Below are positions 52,032-63,883 of a stretch of 64,000 bases of DNA, in pieces. Source of the stretch: a bacterium. Its GTDB lineage: Bacteria > Zhuqueibacterota > Zhuqueibacteria > Residuimicrobiales > Residuimicrobiaceae. The position numbers were made by a program, and so were the translations under genes. The notes under the pieces are model-generated. The model saw only the letters and a program-made list of their open reading frames with translations, was not told the origin of the DNA and ran no database searches. The stretch spans positions 157,290 to 221,289 of the forward strand of contig JAKQNR010000052.1 in assembly GCA_029565685.1 (NCBI GenBank). The letters are read 5' to 3'. Position 1 is the first letter of the stretch. Each line of letters opens with the position of its first letter.

Positions 52032-53909
52032 TCAGGGGTGATTGCTCGGTCGCTTCGGCTTATGGTCTATGATACGTTGGTTGATTTGCTTCAGCTCTGT
52101 TTCGATCCGTCCCAGCATCAGGCGGCAGTACGAATCGTACTCTGCGCTGCACTTCAGCGCCTCTTCCTTCAGCCCTTTTTCCACTAGGGCGATAAAGGCG
52201 TTCAAAGAAGACGCTGACACCGGCATCGGCTGCGCCGCCCAGTCCACCAGCGATTGTTCGATCTCTTCATAGTGCGCCTGAAACGGCCGCTCTTTGACGC
52301 CTTTGAACGGATAGGGGTTGGCGGCGATCTGAAATCCTTTCAAGGCCATGATCAGCGGCTGGTAATCCCGGCCGGCCGTCAGTCTGGGAAATTGAAATTC
52401 CACCACCGAAGACCATTTGCGGTCCGATGGATTCTGATGATGCCGATTCAGCCGCGACAGGCAGACGCCGACCTCCGGATGGGTGATTTCCTCTTTGTAA
52501 ATGCGCCATTCGCGCAACCGCCCCTGATCGTCCTCATGCAGATCTCCGCCCAGCAACAGCAGGCAGAGAAAAAATTGCGGATCGTCGATCCTGCGAAAGG
52601 GGCGGTCCGGCAATATCTCCATACTGATGTGCAGACTGTGCGGTCGAACATCGATATAGTCCACCGCCAGTTCGATCATGCGGCTGAGCACCCAGGCGTC
52701 GTCGGTAGCCGGTTTGCTCACATCGCCCAGCAGACGATAGCGGCCGAAAGCGAGCTCCATAAAACCGCGGGTGCGCACATCCGGCGAAGTCAAAAAACCA
52801 TGATCATCGATATGTGCGCCCAGCTTCCATCCGCGGCGCATGAGATCAAAGTCATAAAAATAATAAAAGCCGTCGTAGACCGGATCCTGGCGTTCCACGG
52901 CAGCGACGGCCTGGACGCCGAGGTTGGAGAACTCGAGTTCCGCGCCCAGCGGATGGTTTCCGCTGCGCCGGTTCTTCTTGACCTGATAGACGATCTCATC
53001 AGCCAGGTCCAGATCAAAGATCTCCTCGGCGATCATGATGGCTGCCACGCCGTAATCGATATAGCGCAGGTCCTCGCGATAGGTGTTGACGCCCATCTGA
53101 GTCATGGCGGTTTGCACCCGCGTCCGCTGCATCTGCAGCAGCTGGAGCGCCATCAATCCGGACAGTGTGTGATGATAATAGTTCGGTTTTGTCTGGACGC
53201 TGCCGCGGTACTGGTCGCGAAATTTTTCCTCTAATTGATTAAAAATAATAAATTTAATTACCATATTCAGATAGGCGTCCGCATAAGCTTGGGCCTTGCG
53301 ATCCGCGGCCAGCCAGTCCAGGGACGGCAGGCTGGCGCTTTCGATTTCATGCTTGATGATGAACGGCGGCAAGCCGGCGTCGATAAAATGCTGACTGAGC
53401 AGTGATTCAACCTCTTCGGACAGCAGTTCGCGGGTGACCATGAGCGACAGGTGTTTGCGGTCCATGAGCAGGTTTCGATCCGCTTTGTTTTCCAGATAGC
53501 GCTCTACCTGGCGGGCGACAAACTCCTCGATCCGATCGCGGTCGTTGAAGCCTTTTTTAAGATAGGGTTTGAGCGCTTTGGGATCGCCGACATAGACATA
53601 GGCCTGAGTGATCTCCGCGCCGATTTTGACCCGGGCGATGCGCCGGTGGTAGAGGTGGCCCTCGCCCTCATATTCGTCCAGTTTTTGTAAAGCAGCCGAG
53701 GTGACGCCGGAGAGCAGTTTTCCGCTGATGCGGGAGCCGTTCCAGGGCAGGGCAAAAGCAAAGCTGTTGCGCCGCTGCACGCGACGATGATCCAGCAATT
53801 CAGCCGGCTGCGCGGAAAAGGAGCGGCCGGTCAGAATGTGAAAATACTGTTCATTGTTCAACGAGCCGTAGACGAACAGCTTGTCCAATGTCGGGTTTGC
53901 GGTTTCCAA
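52032..53909 (-). CDS. GGCT/AIG2-like gamma-glutamylcyclotransferase domain fused to a putative glutamine-synthetase-fold amidoligase-like region
   Basis: KLFVYGSLNNEQYFHIL and LQKLDEYEGEGHLYHRRIARVKIG (GGCT signatures); C-terminal region GNHPLGAELEFSNLGVQAV, PHSLHISMEI and SSVVEFQFPRL compatible with amidoligase motifs. Confidence 0.65.
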   Translation of the reverse strand: METANPTLDKLFVYGSLNNEQYFHILTGRSFSAQPAELLDHRRVQRRNSFAFALPWNGSRISGKLLSGVTSAALQKLDEYEGEGHLYHRRIARVKIGAEITQAYVYVGDPKALKPYLKKGFNDRDRIEEFVARQVERYLENKADRNLLMDRKHLSLMVTRELLSEEVESLLSQHFIDAGLPPFIIKHEIESASLPSLDWLAADRKAQAYADAYLNMVIKFIIFNQLEEKFRDQYRGSVQTKPNYYHHTLSGLMALQLLQMQRTRVQTAMTQMGVNTYREDLRYIDYGVAAIMIAEEIFDLDLADEIVYQVKKNRRSGNHPLGAELEFSNLGVQAVAAVERQDPVYDGFYYFYDFDLMRRGWKLGAHIDDHGFLTSPDVRTRGFMELAFGRYRLLGDVSKPATDDAWVLSRMIELAVDYIDVRPHSLHISMEILPDRPFRRIDDPQFFLCLLLLGGDLHEDDQGRLREWRIYKEEITHPEVGVCLSRLNRHHQNPSDRKWSSVVEFQFPRLTAGRDYQPLIMALKGFQIAANPYPFKGVKERPFQAHYEEIEQSLVDWAAQPMPVSASSLNAFIALVEKGLKEEALKCSAEYDSYCRLMLGRIETELKQINQRIIDHKPKRPSNHP

Positions 53910-53969
53910 AAAAATCAGGTTGTCAATGGCCGTACAGGATTAAACGATGTGCGTTCCGCCCAAAGGGGA

Positions 53970-55331
53970 TCAGACGGAATCAAAGTGTTTTTTGAACAGC
54001 TCGGCCATCTCCTCCGGCGAGATGGCGGTGATGCGGCCGTTTTCATACTGGGTTTCCACCCATTCGAACATTTTAGCGATGCGGGGATCGCGTTTATCCA
54101 ACGCCGGTTTGCCCCGTTTCTGCAGTTCGCGGTTCACCCAGAAACCGACGCCGGCGATGCCGGAGCGATCGGTGATGTTGACGTCCAACGGCCGGTTGAG
54201 AATTTTGCCGGTATCGAAAATATTATAGATCTCTTCGTTTTTAATTACGCCGTCGGCATGGATGCCGGCCATGGTGACGTTGAACCGTTCGCCGACAAAG
54301 GGAAAGTTGGCCGGCACCGGCGTACCGATCTCGCGCACATAATCAGCGATGTCGCTGACCGCGGTCAGATCCATGCCGTTGGTATGACCGGTGAGGGAGG
54401 CGTATTCCACCGCCAGCGCTTCTAGAGGCGAATTGCCGGTGCGTTCGCCGAATCCCAGAAGCGCGCCGTTGACGCTGGCGACGCCGGACAGCCAGGCGGT
54501 GAGGGAGTTGATGTGGACCTTGTGGAAATCGTTATGGCCGTGCCATTCCAGGTTTTCCGACGGAATGCCGAATTCCCGTTGCAGATAAAACACCATTTTG
54601 GGGATGGAGCGCGGCAGAGCGGCGTTCGCCCAGGGCACGCCGTAGCCCATGGTGTCGCAGAGACGGATTTTAATGCGCAATCCGGATTTCTGCGAAAAGT
54701 TCATCAGCTCTTCTGTAAAGGGCATGACGCAGCCCCAAAAGTCGGCGCGGGTCACGTCTTCATAATGGCAGCGGATGGCTTCCAGGCCCGCTTCCGCGGC
54801 TGCCCGCACCACCTGCATAAAGGCGTCCAGCGCCTGTCGCCGCGTTTTTTTCAGCTTTAAAAAGATGTGATAGTCTGAGATAGAGGTGAGCATGCCGGTC
54901 TCTTTCAACCCCACCTGCTTGACCAGCTCAAAATCAGCGGGATTGGCGCGGATCCAGGCCGTTACCTCTGGATAACGATAGCCCTTGCGGCGCACCTCTT
55001 CGAGGATTTCGCGGTCGTGGCTGGAATAGATGAAAAATTCTGACTGGCGGATGATGCCGTGGGGCCCGGAAAGCCGGTTGAGCAGATCGAACAGTCGTGA
55101 TACTTGTTCCACCGTGAACGGCGTCCGCGACTGCTGTCCGTCGCGAAAAGTGGTGTCGGTGATCCAAATCTCGTCTGCCGGTTCAGGGGCGACCCACACG
55201 CCGTCAAAGATCGTTTTGGGTATTTCGCTGTATGGAAACTGATCGCGCATGAGCTGCGGTTCATCGACATCAGCCAACGGGTAATGCGCCGTCGCCCGAT
55301 TCAATAGCCAGGGGTGAGCAGCGGTGGTCAT
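53970..55331 (-). CDS. Re-type citrate synthase (isopropylmalate/homocitrate synthase superfamily)
   Basis: WITDTTFRDGQQSRTPFTVEQVSRLFDLLNRLSGPHGIIRQSEFFIYSSHDREILEEVRRKGYRYPEVTAWIRA; LKETGMLTSISDYHIFLKLKKTRRQA; RLCDTMGYGVPWANAALPRSIPKMV; EWHGHNDFHKVHINSLTAWLSG; GIHADGVIKNEEIYNIFDTGKILNRPLDVNITDRSG. aaggag RBS before ATG 55331. Confidence 0.82.
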   Translation of the reverse strand: MTTAAHPWLLNRATAHYPLADVDEPQLMRDQFPYSEIPKTIFDGVWVAPEPADEIWITDTTFRDGQQSRTPFTVEQVSRLFDLLNRLSGPHGIIRQSEFFIYSSHDREILEEVRRKGYRYPEVTAWIRANPADFELVKQVGLKETGMLTSISDYHIFLKLKKTRRQALDAFMQVVRAAAEAGLEAIRCHYEDVTRADFWGCVMPFTEELMNFSQKSGLRIKIRLCDTMGYGVPWANAALPRSIPKMVFYLQREFGIPSENLEWHGHNDFHKVHINSLTAWLSGVASVNGALLGFGERTGNSPLEALAVEYASLTGHTNGMDLTAVSDIADYVREIGTPVPANFPFVGERFNVTMAGIHADGVIKNEEIYNIFDTGKILNRPLDVNITDRSGIAGVGFWVNRELQKRGKPALDKRDPRIAKMFEWVETQYENGRITAISPEEMAELFKKHFDSV

Positions 55332-55541
55332 AGGCAACTCCTTTAAATATCAAAACCAGTAAAGCATAACGCAGGCAGCGGCCGGGGGTAAATCCGGTGA
55401 AGAGGCTGAGCGTCAACTAGTATAATGGGTTTCGACCATAATGTCAAGGGATAATTTCATTGCATTTTACATTGGATTGCACTAATTTATATCAGTGCTT
55501 ATTACCATGGTCCGTCAATTCTATAGAAAGTCCAGCGAACG

Positions 55542-56093
55542 ATGAGATGCTTTCTGTTTGTGCTCTGCAGCTTTGCCGTCGCTCCGGGGCAAATTCCTGC
55601 CGTGACCACGACCAACGCTGGAACCTCGACGTCCCAGGAAGAGGACCGGTTCACGCTGGATGAGTCCTGGGATCCAGCCGCATTGCTGGATTTGAGCCTG
55701 GACACCAGCGCTGTGCGCCAGCAGGTGATTCGCAAAGAACAGTTTGAGGCTCTGCTAAAGGGACGCAGCAAAGTGGAAGAGAGCGCGGGTTTGTATGCCA
55801 ATGGGTATCGGGTGCAGTTGGTCGCCACTCGGGAAGAGGCGGAAGCTCGGGCCAACATGCAGAGCGCGCTGCTTTCGTTCAGCGAAAACGTCTATCTGCT
55901 GTTCGATAATCCCTATTACAAGCTGCGCGTGGGCGATTGCCTTTCTCGCAGTCAGGCTGATTCGCTGCAGCAGCGCGCCTTGGCCAAGGGGTTTGCCAAA
56001 GCGTGGATCACCCGCTCTCAGGTGTACAAGCAGCCGCCTGACCGCAACAGTCTGATCTCCTCGCCCGGCGATTCTCTGTTCCTGCATCGCTGA
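55542..56093 (+). CDS. Secreted SPOR-domain protein
   Basis: Signal peptide; C-terminal GYRVQLVATREEAEARANMQSALLSFSENVYLLFDNPYYKLRVGDCLSRSQADSLQQRALAKGFAKAWITRSQV is SPOR-like. Confidence 0.75.
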   Translation: MRCFLFVLCSFAVAPGQIPAVTTTNAGTSTSQEEDRFTLDESWDPAALLDLSLDTSAVRQQVIRKEQFEALLKGRSKVEESAGLYANGYRVQLVATREEAEARANMQSALLSFSENVYLLFDNPYYKLRVGDCLSRSQADSLQQRALAKGFAKAWITRSQVYKQPPDRNSLISSPGDSLFLHR

Positions 56094-56278
56094 GTCCTTT
56101 TGGCCGCGTGCTCTCCCCCCGTTACCCCTTACGCCGCCCCCATTTTTCCGGTTGTTTTTAAGCGTTTTTTTTATTATATTTTAAGACGGCTGATTTTTTT
56201 TTATTTTTTCTAGCTGCCAACCGATCCCACCCAGATCCCGTTTACCGATCCGGTAGCGGGCTTTTTTTAGGAGGCACT

Positions 56279-57028
56279 ATGTCCGGACATTCCAAATGGG
56301 CGACCATCAAACGTAAAAAAGGTAAAACCGACGCGGAACGCGGCCGGCTATTTACCCGGTTGATCAAAGAGATCACTATCGCTGCGCGCAACGGCGGTGG
56401 TGATGAAGCCGCGAACCCCCGTTTGCGCACCGCTGTCCTGGCGGCCAAGGCGGCGAATATGCCGGCGGTCAACATCGACCGCGCTATCAAAAAGGGCACC
56501 GGCGAACTCGAAGGCGTGAATTATGAAGAGGTCGTGTACGAGGGATTCGGTCCGGGCGGCACGGCGTTTTATGTCGAGGTGGTGACTGATAACAAGAACC
56601 GAACCGTGGCTGAGATGCGGCATCTTTTTTCCAAATACGGCGGCAATCTCGGCGTGACCGGCAGCGTGGCTCGATTGTTCAGCAAAAAGGGAATCATCGT
56701 TGTACCGGCCGCCGGCGTGACCGAGGATGATCTGATGGTTGCGACTCTGGATGCCGGGCCGGATGATATTCAGCAGGATGGAGATATCTTTCAAATCCTC
56801 ACCGAACCCGCCAAGTTGGAGCCGGTTAAAAAAGCGCTGGAAACCGCCGGCATTAAATATGATTCGGCAGAGGTCAGCATGCAGCCCTCCAACACGGTCA
56901 AGGTGGAAGGCAAAACAGCGGAATCGCTGATGAAACTCGCCGAGGCGATCGAAGAACATGATGATGTGCAAAACGTTTATTCCAATTTTGATATAGATGA
57001 AAACACTCTGGCCTCGTTGAACGACTGA
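56279..57028 (+). CDS. YebC/PmpR family protein
   Basis: MSGHSKWATIKRKKGKTDAERGRLFTRLIKEITIAARNGGGDEAANPRLRTAVLAAKAANMPAVNIDRAIKKG. Confidence 0.97.
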   Translation: MSGHSKWATIKRKKGKTDAERGRLFTRLIKEITIAARNGGGDEAANPRLRTAVLAAKAANMPAVNIDRAIKKGTGELEGVNYEEVVYEGFGPGGTAFYVEVVTDNKNRTVAEMRHLFSKYGGNLGVTGSVARLFSKKGIIVVPAAGVTEDDLMVATLDAGPDDIQQDGDIFQILTEPAKLEPVKKALETAGIKYDSAEVSMQPSNTVKVEGKTAESLMKLAEAIEEHDDVQNVYSNFDIDENTLASLND

Positions 57029-57531
57029 TGCGGGTGATGGGCATTGACCCCGGCGGGGCGGTGACCGGATATGGGATCGTGGACGGCGAGCCGCAGGGAC
57101 CGTTGCACTGCATCGTTTGCGGATGTGTGCGAACGCGCTCCGGTTCCCCCTTTGAACAGCGACTGAAACTGATTTATGACGAGATCGCTGGAGTGATCGG
57201 CCGCCATCAGCCGCAGCAGATCGTGTTTGAAGAGATCTTTATCAGCCGCAATATGCGGGCGGCGTTGCAGCTGGGGCAGGCGCGCGGCGCGGCGCTGATC
57301 GCTGCGGTCCATGCCGATCTGCCGGTTTTTTATTACGCGGCCCGGGAGGTGAAACTGGCCGTTACCGGGTATGGCGGAGCCGGCAAGGAGCAGGTTCAAA
57401 GCATGGTGAGCGGGTTGCTGCAGCTGAACCTTGCGGACTGGCCGCTGGATACGTCCGATGCCCTTGCCCTCGCCATCTGTCATCATCATCGAACCGCATC
57501 CTCATTTCGTCTGCAGGGAGATAGGCGATGA
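57028..57531 (+). CDS. ruvC: Crossover junction endodeoxyribonuclease RuvC
   Basis: MRVMGIDPGGAVTGYGIVD; VFEEIFISRNMRAALQLGQARGAAL; YGGAGKEQVQSMV; DTSDALALAICH. Confidence 0.96.
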   Translation: MRVMGIDPGGAVTGYGIVDGEPQGPLHCIVCGCVRTRSGSPFEQRLKLIYDEIAGVIGRHQPQQIVFEEIFISRNMRAALQLGQARGAALIAAVHADLPVFYYAAREVKLAVTGYGGAGKEQVQSMVSGLLQLNLADWPLDTSDALALAICHHHRTASSFRLQGDRR

Positions 57532-58124
57532 TCGCTTTTATCAGCGGCGTTCTCGTCAGCAAGACCGCCACCCGCGCCGTGATCCGGACCGCGGGCGTGG
57601 GGCTGGAGGCGCTGATTCCGCTCTCCACCTTTGAAAAATTGCCTGACCCCGGCGCTGCGGTCACGCTGCAGACCCACCTGCACGTTCGCGAGGATGCCCT
57701 GTCGTTGATCGGTTTTTTTTCGATCGAAGAAAAGGAGCTCTTTCAGATGCTGGTGTCTGTAAACGGCATCGGCATCAAATTGGCTCTGGGCATCCTCTCC
57801 GGCTGCAAGATCGCGGATTTGTACAAATACCTGGCAGAGGGCAACGAAGCGAACCTCACCCGGATCCCCGGGCTGGGAAAAAAGACCGCGCAACGGTTGA
57901 TTCTTGATCTGAAGGACAAAGCCGCGGCTCAGCTCGGCAAAATCGCCGCCGACTTTTCCATGCCGGCGCGGCTTAACCGGGATATGCTGGAGGAAGCAAT
58001 CCAGGCCATGATCTCTCTGGGCTATACCAGACCCGAGGCCTTGCGCAGCATAGAGAAAGCGGCGCACGCTCTGGGCGAAGAGGCGAGTATAGAAAAACTG
58101 CTGCGCCAGGCGCTGCAGGGCTGA
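57528..58124 (+). CDS. ruvA: Holliday junction branch migration protein RuvA
   Basis: [73 protein letters not shown]. Confidence 0.96.
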   Translation: MIAFISGVLVSKTATRAVIRTAGVGLEALIPLSTFEKLPDPGAAVTLQTHLHVREDALSLIGFFSIEEKELFQMLVSVNGIGIKLALGILSGCKIADLYKYLAEGNEANLTRIPGLGKKTAQRLILDLKDKAAAQLGKIAADFSMPARLNRDMLEEAIQAMISLGYTRPEALRSIEKAAHALGEEASIEKLLRQALQG

Positions 58125-58171
58125 TTCTCAGCCGCCGGCGTCGACCAATACTCTGCGACACGCATTCATCC

Positions 58172-59221
<1,050 letters not shown>

Positions 59222-59332
59222 ACAACGCCGGAGGGAACGCTCGAGCACCCTTTTGGTTGTATGCCCCAGTATTTTGCGTCTAAACCCGACGGGTCATAGA
59301 AGGATTTAAAACTAATCGGAGGAATTCACCCG

Positions 59333-60361
59333 ATGAAGCTATCTGATTTTAAATACAATCTGCCGGAAAAGTTGATCGCACAGTATCCCAGCGAACAGCG
59401 CGACAAATGCAAATTACTGGTCGTCCAGCGCAGCGATGAGAGCTTGCAGGAAGGCCTTTTTTCCGATGTGCTATCTTACATGCATGAAGGCGATTGCCTG
59501 GTGCTGAATGAGACCAAAGTCTTTCCCGCACGTCTGGAGGGCACCAAGGACAAGACCGACGCCAAAGTGGAGGTGTTTCTGCTGCGCGAGCTGGAGGCCG
59601 GCCTGTGGGAGGTGCTGGTGCGCCCAGCGCGCAAGGTGCGCGTCGGCAATCGCCTGAGCATCGGCGACGATCTGGTGTGCGATGTGATCGACAACACCGT
59701 GTCCGGCGGCCGCGTCGTGCGTTTCAATTACGGCGGCGACTTTTACAAAATCGTCGAAAAGATCGGAAAATCTCCGCTGCCGCCCTACATTAAAAGGGAT
59801 CCAGAGTCCTCGGACAAAGACCGCTATCAGACCGTGTACGCCAAGGTGCGCGGCGCCGTGGCTGCGCCCACTGCCGGCTTGCATTTCACCAACAAACTGA
59901 TCGACCGCATTGAAAAAAAAGGCGTGACCGTGGTGCGCATCGTCCTTCATCTCGGACTGGGCAGCTTTCGTCCGGTGGTGGTCGAGGACCTGAGCCGGCA
60001 TAAAATGGACTCCGAGTTCTTTGACATTTCAGACCAGGCCGCCAACCAGATCAATGCGGCCAAGCGCAACAAGAAAAAGGTGATCGCAGTGGGAACCAGC
60101 GTTGTGCGCGCACTGGAGACCAGCGTGACCTCCGAAGGATGGGCCAAATCCGGGCGCGGGTGGACCGACAAGTTCATCTATCCGCCCTATGATTTTAAAA
60201 TCGTAGACAGCATGATCACCAATTTTCATCTGCCCTGCTCCACTTTGCTGATGTTGGTCTCTGCCTTTGCCTCCCGGGATCTGATTTTAAAGGCCTATCG
60301 CAAGGCTATTCGAGATAAGTATATGTTTTACAGCTATGGCGACGCGATGATGATTCTCTAG
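59333..60361 (+). CDS. queA: S-adenosylmethionine:tRNA ribosyltransferase-isomerase QueA
   Basis: MKLSDFKYNLPEKLIAQYPSEQRDKCKLLVV; APTAGLHFTNKLIDRIEKKGV; FHLPCSTLLMLVSAFA; YMFYSYGDAMMIL. Confidence 0.97.
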   Translation: MKLSDFKYNLPEKLIAQYPSEQRDKCKLLVVQRSDESLQEGLFSDVLSYMHEGDCLVLNETKVFPARLEGTKDKTDAKVEVFLLRELEAGLWEVLVRPARKVRVGNRLSIGDDLVCDVIDNTVSGGRVVRFNYGGDFYKIVEKIGKSPLPPYIKRDPESSDKDRYQTVYAKVRGAVAAPTAGLHFTNKLIDRIEKKGVTVVRIVLHLGLGSFRPVVVEDLSRHKMDSEFFDISDQAANQINAAKRNKKKVIAVGTSVVRALETSVTSEGWAKSGRGWTDKFIYPPYDFKIVDSMITNFHLPCSTLLMLVSAFASRDLILKAYRKAIRDKYMFYSYGDAMMIL

Positions 60362-60506
60362 GCTTTCGGTCGGGCAAGGGCAGCCCGGCCATGGACCGCT
60401 GCCATGCAGATGAGCGCCGGAAAAGGCGTTTCTTTTATTTTTTCCATGGCTCGCCGGACCGGCGGATTTTTTTGCGCTGGTTTTTTTGCTGATTGGGAGC
60501 ATGACT

Positions 60507-61202
60507 ATGCAGAGAGAACGGGTGGCTGCCATTCTGGTCGCCGCCGGAAGAGGAAGCCGGTTCGACGCCGGGGTGCGCAAGCAGTACCGGCTGCTGTCCG
60601 GCAAACCCATTCTATATCATACCCTGGCCAGCTTTTGCAGCTGCCCGGACGTCGATTGCGTGGTGGTCGTGGTTCCTGAAGGCGAAAGAGCGGACGCAAT
60701 GCAACGGATCAGCGGCTGGCCGCTCTCCTGTTCGCCCATCGTTGTCGAAGGCGGCGAGGAACGGCATCATTCTGTAATGAACGGGCTGGAGGCTGCACCA
60801 CTGGAATGCGAATGGATCATCGTGCATGACGGCGTGCGCCCTTTTGTCGCTCATGCGCTGATTCAGCGGGTGCTGGAGGCAGCCCGGCGCGAGGGCAGCG
60901 CTGTGGCTGCGTTGACGCCGTCCGATACCATCAAGACTCGCGTGGATCAGCGGGTGGGCGAGACGCTGGAGCGAAGCCGTCTGGTGGCGGTACAGACGCC
61001 GCAGGCGTTCCGCCGATCTATTCTGCAACAGGCTTATGCGGCGGCTGCGGCAGAAGGGCGGTTCAGCACTGACGACGCCGCCCTGGTCGAGCGTCTCGGA
61101 TTGCCTGTGGCGCTGGTGCAGGGCGATGATCGCAACATCAAGATCACCACCCCCATCGACCTGGCGATCGCCGACGCGATTATGGAAGGATGGAACCAAT
61201 GA
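60507..61202 (+). CDS. ispD: 2-C-methyl-D-erythritol 4-phosphate cytidylyltransferase
   Basis: [72 protein letters not shown]. Start could be 60486, 60501 or 60507. Confidence 0.95.
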   Translation: MQRERVAAILVAAGRGSRFDAGVRKQYRLLSGKPILYHTLASFCSCPDVDCVVVVVPEGERADAMQRISGWPLSCSPIVVEGGEERHHSVMNGLEAAPLECEWIIVHDGVRPFVAHALIQRVLEAARREGSAVAALTPSDTIKTRVDQRVGETLERSRLVAVQTPQAFRRSILQQAYAAAAAEGRFSTDDAALVERLGLPVALVQGDDRNIKITTPIDLAIADAIMEGWNQ

Positions 61203-61681
61203 TGCGCATCGGTCACGGATACGACGTTCATGCGTTCGCTGTCGGCCGCAGGCTGGTTCTCGGCGGCGTAGAGATCCCCTACGACAAGGGGCTGCTGGGC
61301 CACTCAGATGCGGATGTTCTCTGTCACGCTGTCAGCGATGCGCTGCTGGGCGCCGCTGCGCTGGGCGATATCGGCGGGCATTTTCCCGACACAGATTCGG
61401 CTTTTCACCAGGCGGACAGTCTGCAGCTGCTGCAGCGAGTGGTCGGACTGCTCAACCAAAAGGGGTATTGCGTGGCCAACGTGGATGCCACTCTGATTCT
61501 GCAGCGCCCCAAGATCGCGCCGCATGTTCCGGCCATGCGCCGGAATCTGGCCCAGGCTCTGCGGGTTGCGGTCAATGCGGTTTCGGTCAAAGCCACCACC
61601 ACCGAGGAATTAGGATGGGAAGGTCGCGGAGAAGGCGTGGCGGCCCATGCGGTGGCGTTGATCGAGAGGGAGGGCCGGTAA
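61199..61681 (+). CDS. ispF: 2-C-methyl-D-erythritol 2,4-cyclodiphosphate synthase
   Basis: [65 protein letters not shown]; overlaps the ispD stop. Confidence 0.97.
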   Translation: MMRIGHGYDVHAFAVGRRLVLGGVEIPYDKGLLGHSDADVLCHAVSDALLGAAALGDIGGHFPDTDSAFHQADSLQLLQRVVGLLNQKGYCVANVDATLILQRPKIAPHVPAMRRNLAQALRVAVNAVSVKATTTEELGWEGRGEGVAAHAVALIEREGR

Positions 61682-61791
61682 GCTTTTAATGGAATCCGCA
61701 CTAGGAAACGATGGGGCGGTCCGCCTCTGAATGACGGTATCTTTTGCTCCTTATGCTGCTAACGATTTTCCTTAATGAGATCGGATAACCC

Positions 61792-63210
61792 ATGTCTTTG
61801 CGCATCTATAACACCCTGAGCCGACAAAAAGAAGAATTTCATCCGCTGCAGGCCGGACGCGTCCATATGTATGTCTGCGGTCCCACGGTCTATGATTATC
61901 CGCATATCGGCCATGCTAAAAGTTATATCAGCTTTGATGTGGTGGTTCGTTATTTCCGCTGGCTGGGCTACCGCGTGCGCTATGTGCAAAACATCACCGA
62001 TGTGGGCCACATGCTGGATTCCGGCGAGGACCGCATTCTCAAAGGTGCGGCGCGCGAACAGATCGAGCCCATGGAACTGGTGGAAAAATATACCGCTGCC
62101 TATTTCAAAGCCATGGATCAGCTGAACGTGTTGCGGCCGGACATCTCGCCGCGCGCCAGCGGTCATATCCCTGAACAGATCGAACTGGTGCAAAAGTTGC
62201 TTGAGAACGGCTATGCCTATGAAGTCAACGGCTCGGTCTATTTCGACGTATCCAAATGGCCCGAGTACGGCAAACTATCCGGCCGCAAAGTGGAGGAGCA
62301 GATGGCCGGCGCCCGGCTGGACATCAATGAGGAGAAGCGCCACCCAGCGGATTTCGCTTTATGGAAAAAGGCGGCGGATAACCATCTGATGCAATGGAAC
62401 AGCCCCTGGGGCCGTGGTTTTCCGGGTTGGCACATCGAGTGTTCCGCCATGTCCGCTAAATATCTGGGCGAGACCTTTGACATCCACGGCGGCGGCATGG
62501 AGAACCAGTTTCCCCATCACGAATGCGAGATAGCGCAAAGCGAAGCGGCCAGCCGCAAGCCTTTCGTCCGCTATTGGATGCACAACAACATGGTGCTGGT
62601 GGACGGCGTCAAGATGAGCAAATCCCTGGGTAATTTTACCACCATTGCGGAAGCGCTGAAGAAATTCAGCGGCGAGCAGGTCCGGTTTTTCATTCTGCAG
62701 TCGCATTATCGCAGTCCGGTGGATTTTTCCGACGCTGCCATTGCGGCGGCTGCTCAGGGTTTAGAACGGTTGCGCAACACTCGGATTGAATTGCGCAAGA
62801 GGCTGACGGCGGATGCCCATGTCAGCGCGGACGGCGGCCGTGAGCTGGCGGAGCGCCATGTGCAGCTGTTTCGGCAGGAGATGGATGATGATTTCAACAC
62901 GCCGGCCGCCATCGGCCGCCTGTTCGATTTTTCCCGCGATCTCAACCGTGCGCTGGCAGAGGGTGCGCCCCTGGGCGCAGCGGTTGCGACGGCCTTTGAG
63001 GAGCTGTATGTAAACGTGCTTGGCCTGGGTTCAGAGGCGACTGGGCCGGGACTGGATGCCGATCCGTTCATCGATCTGCTGGTCAGCCTGCGCAACGAGT
63101 TGCGGCAGAAAAAGGAATGGGCTTTGGCCGACCGGCTGCGCGATGGGCTGGCCAGTCTGGGCGTGCAGATCAAGGACGGCAAGCAGGGGGCGACCTGGTC
63201 CCGCGGCTAG
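61792..63210 (+). CDS. cysS: Cysteinyl-tRNA synthetase
   Basis: [96 protein letters not shown]. Confidence 0.98.
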   Translation: MSLRIYNTLSRQKEEFHPLQAGRVHMYVCGPTVYDYPHIGHAKSYISFDVVVRYFRWLGYRVRYVQNITDVGHMLDSGEDRILKGAAREQIEPMELVEKYTAAYFKAMDQLNVLRPDISPRASGHIPEQIELVQKLLENGYAYEVNGSVYFDVSKWPEYGKLSGRKVEEQMAGARLDINEEKRHPADFALWKKAADNHLMQWNSPWGRGFPGWHIECSAMSAKYLGETFDIHGGGMENQFPHHECEIAQSEAASRKPFVRYWMHNNMVLVDGVKMSKSLGNFTTIAEALKKFSGEQVRFFILQSHYRSPVDFSDAAIAAAAQGLERLRNTRIELRKRLTADAHVSADGGRELAERHVQLFRQEMDDDFNTPAAIGRLFDFSRDLNRALAEGAPLGAAVATAFEELYVNVLGLGSEATGPGLDADPFIDLLVSLRNELRQKKEWALADRLRDGLASLGVQIKDGKQGATWSRG

Positions 63211-63304
63211 CCGCTTCAGGCAAAAAAAACGTGATCATGAAAATTTATCTTGCTTTTAATGCAAATTTCCCTATATTATAAGGCTACGTTCATAATCTTG
63301 TTAA

Positions 63305-63377
63305 GCCACCATAGCTCAGTTGGTAGAGCACCTCACTTGTAATGAGGACGTCGCGGGTTCGATTCCTGCTGGTGGCT
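63305..63377 (+). tRNA. tRNA-Thr (anticodon TGT)
   Basis: GCCACCA...TGGTGGC acceptor stem, anticodon arm CTCACTTGTAATGAG, T-arm gcgggttcgattcctgc; CCA not encoded. Confidence 0.96.
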
Positions 63378-63394
63378 CGGGTGAGCAGCGTAAC

Positions 63395-63477
63395 GGAGAG
63401 GTACCCGAGTGGCCAAAGGGAACAGACTGTAAATCTGTCAGCTTACGCTTTCGGAGGTTCGAATCCTCCCCTCTCCA
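63395..63477 (+). tRNA. tRNA-Tyr (anticodon GTA)
   Basis: GGAGAGG...CCTCTCC acceptor stem, cagactGTAaatctg anticodon arm, long variable arm. Confidence 0.96.
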
Positions 63478-63597
63478 CGCAATCGAATTCGGTCGGGCGC
63501 GCCTGCCCGATTGATGAAAAATCCAGACTGTCCGAGGGCGATTTGTTTGCGTCCGATAGAAGGACCCATACACTTCAAGACGTCTTGACCCGGTCCT

Positions 63598-63671
63598 GCG
63601 GGAGTAACTCAGTCGGTTAGAGTCACAGCCTTCCAAGCTGTTGGTCGCGGGTTCGAGTCCCGTCTCCCGCT
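63598..63671 (+). tRNA. tRNA-Gly (anticodon TCC)
   Basis: GCGGGAG...CTCCCGC acceptor stem, cagccTTCCAAgctg anticodon arm. Confidence 0.95.
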
Positions 63672-63711
63672 CAAAGAACAGTTCTTGCTTTTCATCGCGT
63701 TACCTATTTCA

Positions 63712-63784
<73 letters not shown>

Positions 63785-63883
63785 CATCAGCGGCAACTCG
63801 AAAGCGTCCCGGAGCGTCGAGGTTGGGTGAACCGGACCCCATTTGACATCATTTTAAAAATTATCATTGAAGGAGATAGTGAG

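Noticed and set aside
63316-63636. Short ORFs overlapping the tRNA cluster
   Set aside because: Fall on clear cloverleaf tRNA sequences.
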